From Perognathus longimembris pacificus (taxonomy: Eukaryota; Chordata; Mammalia; Rodentia; Heteromyidae): a stretch of DNA of 64,000 nucleotides. Position 1 is the stretch's first letter. Each line of letters starts with the position of its first letter. The notes under the pieces were generated by a model that saw nothing but the letters and a program-made list of their open reading frames with translations, made no database searches and was not told where the DNA came from. Both the position numbers and the translations under genes were made by a program. The DNA is taken from the NCBI RefSeq assembly GCF_023159225.1, contig NC_063161.1, positions 71,204,767 through 71,268,766 of the forward strand, read 5' to 3'. Below, in pieces: positions 1 to 9,400 of this stretch.

Positions 1-130
1 TCGTTGGTCGCCCGCTCTCCGAAGCCACCGCGGCGCCGCCGTCCGGCGTCAGGGGGCGTGGTTACGCCGCCACGTGACCTCGGGCCCCGCCCACGGCCGG
101 TTTGGTGGGTGGGCTGGGAGGAGACCCGGC
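1..130. promoter_or_regulatory. Edge of a CpG-rich, promoter-like segment
   Basis: The first 130 bases are GC- and CpG-rich, with a palindromic E-box (CACGTG, 71-76) and an SP1-like CCCCGCCC stretch. The richness stops abruptly at about 130, so this looks like the right edge of a CpG island whose main part lies outside the window. It could serve an upstream gene or a distal first exon of SLC12A9. No exon can be defined here. Confidence 0.4.
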
Positions 131-202
131 AGGCCTCAGCCTCTCCGCCGCTGGGTTGCAGACCTGCACACGCTTCGCAAGGCCAAAGGAGAACCTTCTA
201 AC

Positions 203-412
203 TGAGCACCGGTGCTTGCTCCTCAGGAGGCTGAGGCCTGAGAATATCCGTAGGAAGCCAGCCCAGGCAGGACAGTCTTTGAGACTCTTAGCTCCAATGG
301 ACCACCCAAAAGCTGGAAGTGGAACTATAGCTCAAGTGGCAAAGCGCCAATTTTGAGAGAAAAAGCTAAGGGACACCCAGACTCTGAGTGCCAGGCCCAG
401 GACTGGTGCACT
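203..412 (+). repeat. Old dimeric SINE, 7SL-like left half plus shared right half
   Basis: The order is a left half with a CTCAGGAGGCTGAG core, a linker near GAGACTCTTAGCTCC, then the right half AGCTCAAGTGG ... CAGGCCCAGGACTGG. The copy is diverged. It is followed by a short CA-rich stretch at 420-450. Confidence 0.75.
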
Positions 413-985
413 CGGACACATGTGCGCACACACACACGCACACACACACGAGTAAATAAATATTTGAGTTCAGAAGACTTAGCTGAGGTTGGCTCATTCA
501 TCATGTCTTCTATACCACAAGAACATTTTTGGGGTTGCTCACAGCCCAGCAGGAAGACCTTTGTGGGGGCAATGAAGAGAGAGGTTGATGTGCAAACTGG
601 GTAGGAATCTGTGAGTACATCCATGGAAAGTATACAGGACCTTGACACTTGCGAGCAAAAGGAGACACTACCAATATGCATGCTAAGACTCCCAAGTGTG
701 AACCAGGACTGTAGTTGGTGACTCAAGCCTCTCCCTCCATTGATTGGTGGAGTGTTTGGCTTTTACTTTGAGGGAAATGGGAAGCCATTGGAGTTTTGGG
801 AAAGGATTTTTGGAAAAGAAAGCCTCACTAGCTGATGTTTGCTTGGATAGAACCTTTAAGGGCTATGTTGAGGATAGCCTCTGGGTTAAAGGTCAGAGCA
901 GGACAACTACGGAGGGGTGGGAAGAGGAGCTGGGGGCTGCTTGAGTGGTTAGTCCTGAATGGATTGTATCTTGATTGTTTCTTGG
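413..985. other. Unassigned intergenic sequence
   Basis: After the short CA-rich stretch, roughly 530 bases show no recognisable repeat, splice-bounded exon or long conserved reading frame. The short open frames here have no recognisable domain. Confidence 0.4.
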
Positions 986-1038
986 AAGTCAAAGGAAATT
1001 AATTAATAAATAAATTACAAAAAAAAAGTCAAAGGAAA
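986..1038. repeat. Tail-only retrotransposon insertion with duplicated target
   Basis: The 13-mer AAGTCAAAGGAAA occurs at 986-998 and again at 1026-1038. Between the copies lie 27 bases of A/T-rich, A-ending sequence. This is the pattern of a target-site duplication around a retroelement truncated down to its tail. Confidence 0.6.
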
Positions 1039-1227
1039 AAGGAATTGTTGAAGGGTGTGGAGTGTGAGAGACCATACTGAAGTAGAACCTCAAAGTTTGC
1101 AGGGTGAATAATTGGTAGATAAGAAGATGACTGAAGGAGTATTTTGTGGTGAGGGTTGATCTACACATCTGATGTAGGATATGCCAAGATTCAGTTTCTC
1201 ACTTGGCCCCGTAGAAATGCTAGTAGA

Positions 1228-1314
1228 AGGAACTGGACGTTGGTGGCTCATTCCTGTAATCCTGGCACCTTTTGAGGTTGAGATACAGAGAATTAAAGTT
1301 CCAGGCCAATTAGG

Positions 1315-1345
<31 letters not shown>
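1228..1345 (+). repeat. SINE left-half fragment ending in a CA microsatellite
   Basis: A diverged 7SL-like left half (GTTGGTGGCTCATTCCTGTAA core) runs directly into about 13 CA dinucleotides at 1316-1342. The right half is missing, so the microsatellite probably grew from the SINE's 3' end. Confidence 0.6.
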
Positions 1346-1346
<1 letters not shown>

Positions 1347-1422
1347 TGTCTGTTGTCCTAGCTGTAGGACTTAGCTTAAAAAAAAAAAAAAGCAAAAAGA
1401 AAGTCAAAAAAAGAGGAGAGGG

Positions 1423-1626
1423 GGCTGGGGATATGGCCTAGAGGCAAGAGTGCTTGCCTTGTATACATGAGGCCCTGGGTTCGATTCCCCAGCACCACAT
1501 ATACAGAAAACGGCCAGAAGTGGCACTGTGGCTCAAGTGGCAGAGTGCTAGCCTTGAGCAAAAAGAAGCCAGGGACAGTGCTCAGGCCCTGAGTCCAAGG
1601 CCCAGGACTGACCAAAAAAAAAAAAA
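1423..1626 (+). repeat. ID-Geo dimeric SINE
   Basis: It starts GGGGCTGGGGATATGGCCTA and has the tRNA-like B box GGTTCGATTCC. The linker CACCACATATACAGAAAA follows, then the right half (GTGGCTCAAGTGGCAGAGTG ... CCAGGACTG) and a poly(A) tail. The copy is complete. Confidence 0.9.
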
Positions 1627-1628
1627 AG

Positions 1629-1712
1629 GAGAGGCCTGGAGGTGTGGCTCAGAGATAGAGTGTATGCCTAGCAAGTGTAAGGTCCTGAGTTCAAACCCTA
1701 GTACAAAGAAGA
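1629..1712 (+). repeat. Monomeric ID-like SINE with A-rich tail
   Basis: It is a single tRNA-like unit (GTGTGGCTCAGAGATAGAG A box, GAGTTCAAACCC B box) followed by a long GA-rich tail to about 1765. It lacks the right half of the dimeric copies and sits directly after the tail of the preceding dimer. Confidence 0.75.
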
Positions 1713-2134
1713 AAAAGAAGGAGGTGGAAGAAGAAAGAAAGGAAGAGAGAAAAAAAGAAAGAGCAACATTAGTAGGGGATTCTTAGATGGAGGCCTTGAA
1801 ACAAAATAAAGTTTACAGGCAAAAAAAAAAGTATTTAAGAGATGAATGTGTTGGGGAGAGAGAAGAGCTTTATACAATTGCCAAACAAAGGAAGAGAGGG
1901 AAGTTTGCTCTTAAACTGGCTTCTCTACTGCAGAGGGGCCTGGAGGTGTGATAGCTAAGGGGCAGGAGTAATGAGGGAGGATCTGTGCTAATAAAAAATG
2001 AGAAGGAATGTTCTTAAATCTAGAGTAGAGGTCTGTGCTACAGATACACCCTTGCACTATTATTGGATGATATTTAAAACTATGAAATTGGGTGAGATCA
2101 CAAGGAGGTGGAAGGTAAATGGTGAAAAACTCTC
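1713..2134. other. A/G-rich and unassigned sequence
   Basis: It begins with a purine-rich stretch that is probably an expanded SINE tail and continues as sequence without recognisable genes or repeats. Confidence 0.4.
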
Positions 2135-2362
2135 CAGTTCCGAGTCAGGCAGGCTGCGGGTTGTTAATTCATGTAATCTTGGGTCTTTAGGAGGCAGCTG
2201 AAATTTGAGGACTGCAGTTCAAAGTCAGCCAAGGCAGAACATGCTTTGAGATTCTACCTTCAGTTAACCAGCAAAAAGCTGGAATTGTAGCTCAAGTGGT
2301 GGAGCGCCAGTCTTGAGTGAAAAGTGCCAGCCCTGAGTGAGCTGGAATACAAAAATAGTAAA
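2135..2362 (+). repeat. Dimeric SINE, 7SL-like left half
   Basis: It is a diverged left half with TTCATGTAATCTTGG, the linker CAGTTAACCAGCAAAAAGCTG, and the right half GTAGCTCAAGTGGTGGAGCG. Confidence 0.75.
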
Positions 2363-2647
2363 TAAATAAAAGGAAAGCAGGACTTGGAAGTAAGATGAGG
2401 AAGGCAGAGCAAGCATGGGAAGGATGAAGGGAGGGATGAGGATTTGAACCTATAGATATGGGAGAGTAAATGAACTTGAGAAAAGTTGGCAGGGGTACCC
2501 AGTGGCAATGAAGGCCCATTTGAGTTTAATGGCCACGAATCTGAAATGACATGGCTGCCATAGTTGGGTGACATTTGCTGCAGCCATAGTCAACTGCTGC
2601 TGGAAACAGTTGGATGAGTTTGCTGGGGCTGTGTTTGTTTGTTTGTT

Positions 2648-2853
2648 TGTGCCAGTCCTGAGGCTTGAACTTGGGGCCTTGCTTGGCTTTTTTTTTTTTT
2701 TTAACTACTTGAGCAACAGCTCCATTTCTGGCTTTTTTTTTTGGTGGTTAATTGGAGATAAGGGTCTCACAAAATTTCTGGCCCTGGCTGGCTTCAAATC
2801 ATGTTCCTTAGATCTCAGCCTCCTGAGTGTCAGGAGCCACCTGCACCTGGCTT
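2648..2853 (-). repeat. Dimeric SINE, 7SL-like left half, reverse
   Basis: Read on the + strand it runs GCCAGTCCTGAGGCTTGAAC, then GGTGGTTAATTGGAGATAAG, then CTCAGCCTCCTGAG. That is the reverse complement of right half, linker and left half. Confidence 0.8.
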
Positions 2854-2877
2854 TAAAAATAACAAGAACAACAAAAC

Positions 2878-3240
2878 TAGTATACATTAGTTATATAAAG
2901 GGTGTTTCATTGTATCATGTATGCATGTTTTATTGTATCAAATATGCATTTAATGTATCTGGATTAAATTCACCCCTCTATCACTTTCCCTTCCCTCTCT
3001 CCTCCCCTACCTAAAACAATCTCAACAGAGCTTATTTTATTTTCACACATGCAAATGCAAATAAAGTACTTGGACCTGTATTCTTCATTCTCCTTCTCTG
3101 ATAGACCACTGTACTCTTGCTATTTGATCCCCTCTCCCAATAACAATGTCTATTTTACTTCTGTGTCACTTGTGGATGTATTAATTGTACCAAGATATTT
3201 CAGCCATGCATATATTTTGTTCAGAATAACCCTCTATTGT
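2878..3240 (-). repeat. L1 3'-end-like fragment, reverse
   Basis: The sequence is pyrimidine-rich, with ATTCACCCCTCTATCAC and CTTCCCTCTCTCCTCCCC. This resembles the reverse complement of the purine-rich L1 3' untranslated region. The boundaries are approximate and part of the span may be unrelated. Confidence 0.45.
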
Positions 3241-3241
3241 T

Positions 3242-3410
3242 ACAGCACTACCATGCCCAGATTGGGGTCTTTTTCTTTTTGCTTACTAACCTTGAATGCT
3301 CAGACTACAGCACTACCATGTCCAGATTGAGGTCTTTTTCTTTTTGCTTAACCTTGAGTGCTGAGACTACAGCACTACTATGCCCAGATTGTGGGTCTTT
3401 CTCTTTTTGT
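3242..3410. repeat. Local tandem repeat, about 2.6 copies of a 62-65 bp unit
   Basis: Each copy begins ACAGCACTACCATGCCCAGA, at 3242, 3307 and 3369, and contains GGTCTTTTTCTTTTTGCTTA. The last copy is partial. The unit resembles none of the other repeats in this window. Confidence 0.85.
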
Positions 3411-3411
3411 G

Positions 3412-3491
3412 TATGACAGGACTTTGTTATGTTATCCAGGCTGCCCTCAAACTCACGGTTTAATAACACAGGCATGTCTATGGCCATGCTC

Positions 3492-3540
<49 letters not shown>
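3412..3540. repeat. B1-like remnant followed by a GT microsatellite
   Basis: The segment 3412-3494 resembles a reversed old B1 (GTTATGTTATCCAGGCTGCC, then ACAGGCATGT). It is followed by about 23 GT units at 3495-3540. Confidence 0.6.
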
Positions 3541-3546
<6 letters not shown>

Positions 3547-3599
3547 CTGTTCTTGTATGTGAAACAAAGTCTTCTGTTGTCTACACTGGCCTTAAATGA

Positions 3600-3965
3600 A
3601 TAGGCTCAACACAGTCCTACCTCAACCTTTTGGGTGCTGCAACTACAGCATGTGCTACATACCCAGTTTCTGTACATTTTTTTTTTAATACTTGGTGAAT
3701 AGGTCTCATGTAGCCTAGACTGGTCCCAAACTCAGAATCATCATCCCTGATCCTCATAATTATATAAAAATGTACACTTTTTTTTTTTTACACTGGCAGG
3801 TTGCTTTCTTTAAGGATTGGCCAATTTATAGTCCCAACCAAAATATGCAAGAATCAGTGTTTCCTCAGTTTTTCTGTCTCAATAGAATTTGGACTTAAGA
3901 TTGGATAACTGTCTATTTGGGTCATTTGTATTTCTTTGAACTATTAAATTTGTTAATTCCAACTA
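3600..3965 (-). repeat. Old B1-like and L1-like remnants
   Basis: At 3700-3750 the phrase TCTCATGTAGCCTAGACTGG looks like a reversed B1. At about 3790-3960, TTTATAGTCCCAACCAAAAT resembles a reversed L1 fragment. Both are diverged and their boundaries are approximate. Confidence 0.4.
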
Positions 3966-4050
3966 GATGGCAACAAAAAATAAGATGTGTTATGAAAATC
4001 TGACTACTTTTCAAATAACTGCAGCAAATGGGCCTCTTGTTTCATTTTGT

Positions 4051-4292
4051 AAAAAAGTTTAAATAGGGGCTGGGGATATAGCCTAGTGGCAAGAGCGCCT
4101 GCCTCGGATACACGAGGCCCTAGGTTCGATTCCCCAGCACCACATATATATATGGAAAATGGCCAGAAGGGGCGCTGTGGCTCAGGTGGCAGAGTGCTAG
4201 CCTTGAGCGGGAAGAAGCCAGGGACAGTGCTCAGGCTCTGAGTCCAAGGCCCAGGACTGGCCAAAAAAAAAAAAAAAAAAAAAGTTTAAATA
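4051..4292 (+). repeat. Young ID-Geo SINE with perfect target-site duplication
   Basis: The element spans 4066 to about 4277. The 15-mer AAAAAAGTTTAAATA lies on both sides (4051-4065 and 4278-4292). It carries the GAGCGGGAAGAAGCC and CCTAGGTTCGATTCC variants shared with four other near-identical copies in this window. Confidence 0.9.
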
Positions 4293-4359
4293 AAGGAAAT
4301 GTGTTCAGGAAAAAAAACCAAAACCCTATTGCATTCTCATATCCATTCCTCCTTTTTTG

Positions 4360-4579
4360 TGTGTATGGCAGTCCTGGGCCTTGAACTCAGGGCCTAGGCA
4401 CTGTCCCTGAGCTTTTTTTGTTAGACCCATAGTGTCACTTCGTGTGTGTGTGTATATATACTTAATTGGAGATAAATCTCATAGACTTTCCTGCTATGGC
4501 TGGCTTCAAATCACAATTCTCAGATGTCAGCCTCCTAAGTAGCTAATATTACAATTGTGAGTCACCAGTGCCCGGCCCT
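4360..4579 (-). repeat. Dimeric SINE, 7SL-like left half, reverse
   Basis: GCAGTCCTGGGCCTTGAACT is followed by CTTAATTGGAGATAAATCTC and ends AGTCACCAGTGCCCGGCC. A GT/TA stretch has expanded in the middle. Confidence 0.8.
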
Positions 4580-4649
4580 TCCATTCCTTTATCGATCTAC
4601 AGCTTTCCTTGAGATTCCTTAAACTACATAGTTGCAAAGTATTTTCAAA

Positions 4650-4885
4650 TTGCTAGGTACTGGTTGCTCACGCCTGGGATCCTAGCTGGTCAGGAGGCTG
4701 AGATGTGAGGATCGCAGTTCAAAGCCAGCCTTGGCAGTAAAGTATGAGACTCTCACCTCCAATTAACCAGCAAGAAGCTTGAAGTTGGAGGTGTGCCTCA
4801 AATGTCAGAGCACCAGCTCTGAGCTAAAAAAGCTAAGGAACAGTGCCCAGGCCCAGGGTTCAAGCCCCAGTACAGGCATACACTT
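4650..4885 (+). repeat. Dimeric SINE, 7SL-like left half, complete
   Basis: It runs CTGGTTGCTCACGCCTGGGA, CAGGAGGCTGAGATGTGAGG, CTCCAATTAACCAGCAAGAA, and ends with GGTTCAAGCCCCAGTAC. It is a good example of the second dimer type and ends just before the SLC12A9 CpG island. Confidence 0.85.
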
Positions 4886-4959
4886 AAGCTCATGAATCTT
4901 AGGGAGGTTTTTCCAGTTCACCCCTTTCTTCAGATAAAGAATCGTGGCTGTTGATGGAA

Positions 4960-5900
4960 CCTGGAAGCGTGAAGAGGGGCCCCAAAGTTGAGAGCTGGGT
5001 GAATCTGGGGGTGAGAGCCCCTCCCAGGCAGCGAAGATGCTGAGATTGACAGGCCTCGCCTCAGCCTCCGGCCGGACCAGTGGCCCAGGCCTCCCCCTGG
5101 TGGCCGAAGCGGAGAGCGCGGCGGGCGGGCAGGGCCTGGACCCCGCGCTGGGGGCGAGGGGCGAGGGGCGGAGCGCACGGGCCTGTAGATCCCAGAGGCC
5201 GGAGAAGTCGGGCTCCAAGGGCTCCGAGCGATCACCATCACGGAGGCCGCCTGCAGTTCCCCGTCTCGCACCTGAGCCGGAGTCCCGCCCCGCCCACCGG
5301 CTGTCTTCGGCCGGCCCCGCAGGCCCCTTTCAGATGGCAACTCCTCCCGGTCGGGGCCGGCATGGGGTCGTCTGCACCTGGGTACCGGGGCGGGGGGCGG
5401 TGAGGACCGTAGTCACCGCCGGGCGGGAGACGGCCGCCCGGGCCGACCCCCGCCAGCTCCAGGAGAGGGGCGTGGCCTCACAAGGCACGTGCCCACACTT
5501 TGGGCACGCCCCCCCGAAGACCGCGCCCAGGGGCGGAGCCTGAGCCTGGGCCAATGGGGCGCCTTGCCGGGAGGTGGGCAGGCTCTGGGCCTGGCATCCC
5601 GGCCGCCGGCAGCCTTTTCCGGCCCCCGCGGCCCCCCGGGTGTAGCGGGTCCCCCGGCGCGCGGGGATCGCCCGAACCTGATCGGCCTGCGAGGGGTGAG
5701 CGAGCGCCCTGCGCGCCCCGCTGCAGGGTGCGCCTGCCGGGGGAGGCCGGGCCGCCTACCCCATCCTCCGCGGGAGCGGGTGGGCCGGAGCCTGAGGGTG
5801 GGGGAGCGGGCCGGGGACCGAGCGTGGAGGGGGCGAGCCGGCCGGGGTTGGCCATGGGATGTTTGGGTGGGTAGAGTGGGGGGGCACCTCTGTGTGAGTG
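4960..5900 (+). promoter_or_regulatory. SLC12A9: CpG-island promoter and candidate noncoding first exon of SLC12A9
   Basis: About 900 bases are strongly CpG-rich with several GGGCGG-type SP1 sites, a CACGTG E-box at 5486-5491 and no TATA box. A good donor, AGGG followed by GTGAGC, lies with its GT at 5696-5697. The coding exon is preceded by an acceptor at 6418-6419, so the 5' untranslated region probably splices from about 5695 to 6420. Open frames inside this segment are by-products of GC richness. The transcription start is not determined. Confidence 0.65.
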
Positions 5901-6232
5901 GGAGGAGTCTGGAGAGGGGGCTGGCGGAGAGGGGGGCTTTGGAAGTTTTCTTGTTGCCTGTGGCTGGGTAGGGGTGGATGGTGTGGAGGGGACTTGGGGG
6001 GCCCAGGACTGTCAGGAGGGGTGGAGGCCTTGCCGGTAACTTACTTCCCTCTTGGGAGATTTGCTTCCTCTGTGCCGCTAGTTCTGCAGGGTTTGAGAGG
6101 CTGGCTAAACCCTGGTGCCAGGGGCCAGGGTCTGGGGGAAGGGGTGGCCTTGATACCCAGGCCGGACACCCAAGATTGCGGAACGGCCCCTGGGGGCATC
6201 TAGCACCCCAAGGGCTCTTTTTAGCCGCCTGG

Positions 6233-6270
<38 letters not shown>

Positions 6271-6305
6271 ACGGGGTATGTACACGATGTGTGTGTACAC
6301 GTGAT
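6233..6305. repeat. GT microsatellite in SLC12A9 intron 1
   Basis: About 18 GT units are followed by an irregular GT/ACAC tail. Confidence 0.9.
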
Positions 6306-6465
6306 GTCTGGTGTGTGCGCATGTTTCCTCAAAGCTCTCCTTTTGGAGAACCTTCTGGGTGTTTGGTTAGGACTTTGTTTGAGGAGGGGGCTATCTATGC
6401 TGCACAATCTCATTTCCAGGCCGCCAGACTGACCCATCTGTGGCTTCCTCTGCCTGGGCTCAGCC

Positions 6466-9400
6466 ATGGCCAGTGAGAACTCCCCTCTGCTGGCCTACCG
6501 GCTCCTGGGGGAGGAGGGGGCTGCCTTCCCTGCCGGTGGAGCTGGAGGACCTGGGGGGACATCCACCCGGAAGCTCTCCACCTTCCTGGGCGTGGTGGTG
6601 CCCACGGTCCTGTCCATGTTCAGTATCGTTGTCTTCTTGAGGATCGGTGAGTTGGGGGATGAAGTTGGAGGAGGGGGTATGCCATGTGGAGGCAGGGGAG
6701 GGTCCCTAGGAGAAGTGGGGGGTGGAGGGCTGTTGGAGGCTGTTACCGGGTGACCTGCTCTTCCCCTTGCACCCAATCCAGGGTTTGTGGTGGGCCACGC
6801 TGGGCTGCTGCAGGCTCTGGCCATGCTTCTGGTTGCCTACTTCATCTTGGCACTCACCGTCCTCTCCGTCTGTGCCATCGCCACCAATGGAGCTGTGCGA
6901 GGGGGCGGGGCGTATTGTATCCTGCAACAGTGGTGGAGGGGGGGTGGATGAGGAAGGGGTCAGTATCTCCCTTCTGTGGGGACCTGGCAAGTTCTGATGA
7001 ATAGTCACGATCCTCTAACAGTGTTTCCCTATGATCATTTTTGATCTTTTATAGTCCCCCCACCCCCTAGAGCTGAGGACCAAACTGGGGGCCTTGAGCT
7101 CACCTTGTCAGGCAGGCGCTCTTCCGCTGAGCTAAATCCCCAGCCCCCCTTTGGTCATTTTTGAGATGAGGAAAGCTGGGTGTAAAGGTGGCATTGGAGC
7201 TCTGGATACATTGTACAGGGAACTGAGTAGCCCTTTACAGAGATAGGGCTTGGCCAGGAGGCCCGCTGCAGTGGTTCCTGGGCAGCCCCCATTCCTTTTC
7301 TTTTCTTTTTTTATTTGCCAGTCCTGGGGCTTGAACTCAAGACCTGAGCACTGTCCCTGGCTTCTTCTTCTTTTTTTTTTTTTTCTTCCTGGCTTCCTTT
7401 TTGCTCAAGGCTAGCACTATACCACTTGAGCCACAGTGCCATTTTTGGCTTTTTCTATATATGTGGTGCTAAGGAATTGAACCCAGGGCTTCATGCATGC
7501 TAGGCAAGCACTCTACATCTGCAGCCCTGCAGCCCCCTTTCCTGTGCTCCATTTCTTCCTTTTTTCAGTTGGTCAGGACGTGGATGCTGTCCCTGAGCTC
7601 TTTTGCTCAAAGCTAAATGCTCTACAACTTTGAGCCACAGTGACACTTCTAGTGTGTTTTTTGTTTTGTTTTGTTTTCTGATGGTTAATTAGACATAAGA
7701 GTCTCGCAGAGGCTGGGAATGTGGCCTAGTGGTAGAGTGCTTGCTTAGCCTGCCTGCATGAAGCCCTGGGTTCGATTCCTCAGTACCACATAAACAGAAA
7801 AGGCCAGAGTGGTGCTGTGGCTCAAGTGGTAGAGTACTAGCTTTGAGGGGAAAAAAAAAAAAAGAAGCTCAGGGACAGTGCAAGTTCTGAGTTCAAGCCC
7901 CAGGACTGGCAAAAAAAAGAGTATCACGGACTTTCCTGCCCTGGCTGGCTTTGAACTGCAATTCTCAGATCTCAGCCTCCTGATTAGCTAGGATTATAGG
8001 CATGAGCCACCAGCGCCTGGCCTTTTTATCTGCCTTCCTTACTTCCTTGTTTCCTTCCTTCCTTCCTTCCTTCCTGCCTTCCTTCTTTCCTTCCTTCCTT
8101 CCTTTTGTGCTAGTCCTGGGGTTTGAACTCAGGTCCTAGACACTTAGCTTTTGTCCTCAAGGCAAGCACTCTTACTATTTTGAGCCACAGGTCCACTTCC
8201 AGCTTTTTGGTAGTTAATCAGAGATAAGTGTCTCCCAGACTTTTCTCTGCCCAGGCTGGCTTTGAACCACCATCTTCCGATCTCAGCCTCCTGAGTAGGT
8301 AGGTAGCCCCTGTCCAGCTTCTATTTCAATGTTTTTTTTTTTTTCCTTAACCGTTGCCCTTGTTTGCTTATAGTCATGATCAGCCGGACACTGGGGCCTG
8401 AGGTCGGCGGCAGCATTGGCCTCATGTTCTACCTGGCTAATGTGTGCGGCTGCGCGGTGTCCCTGCTGGGGCTGGTGGAGTCCGTGCTCGATGTCTTCGG
8501 GGCTGGTCTGTGTTCTTCCCATGGGGGGGGGGGTGTCTGGGTGGCACTGAGGGTTTTCAGAGTCCCAGATTGCGGGTCCCTAAGGGAGCGGGCCCTTGCA
8601 GGGGGATGCATTTGCTATTTTTTTTTTTTTTTTTACCATGCCTTGTGGCCAGTTTGCTGCAGGCTATGTGGACATCCCAGAGACCATTCCTTCCTGAAAA
8701 GAGCTTATTTTGTGTGTGTATGTGTGCTGGTACTGGGGTTTGAACCCTCTTAACTTTCTTACTCAAGGCTACTGCACCCCACTTCAACCTCAGCTCTACT
8801 TCTAGCTTCTTCTTCTTTTTTTTTTTTTTGTCATCCCCCTAGCTTGAACCCAGGGCCTGAGCACTGTCCCTGGCTTCTTTTTGCTCAAGGCTAGCACTCT
8901 ACATCTTGAGCCACAGTGCCACTTCTGGCTTTTTTCCCTTAAATATGTGATGCTGAGGAATCGAACCCAGAGCTTCATGTATGCAAGGCAAGCACTCTAC
9001 CACTAGGCCTACTTCTAGCTTCTTTGCTGCTTAATTAGAGATAAAAGTTGCACAGACTTTTCTGTGTGGGCTGGCTTTGAACCAGAGTTCTCGGATCTCA
9101 GTCTCCTGAGCAGCTAGGATTCTAAGCATGAGCCACTGTGCCAGGTGAGGTCAGGCTTTCTGATGCTGCCCCTGCCTTTCTGTCCTCAGGTGCCACAGAG
9201 TCGAATGGACTACAGGTCCTCCCGCAGGGTTATGGCTGGAACCTGCTCTACGGCTCACTGCTGCTGGGCCTTGTGGGTGGAGTGTGCACCCTGGGAGCTG
9301 GTCTCTATGCCCGCGCTTCCTTCCTTACATTTCTGCTCGTTTCTGGCTCCCTGGCCTCTGTCCTGGTCAGCTTTGTGGCAGTGGGGCCCAGGGACATTGC

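Noticed and set aside
3242..3410. Considered as a CRISPR-like or satellite array
   Set aside because: There are only 2.6 units, no unique spacers, and the genome is mammalian.
5413..6300. Long minus-strand open frame (295 codons) in the SLC12A9 promoter region
   Set aside because: It overlaps a CpG island, is Pro/Arg/Gly-rich with no domain, and runs into a CA repeat encoding His-Thr runs. GC-rich DNA yields such frames by chance.
7055..7148. Possible tRNA-Ala gene
   Set aside because: The tRNA-like boxes belong to an ID SINE. The unit lacks a clean acceptor stem and occurs as one of many dispersed copies.
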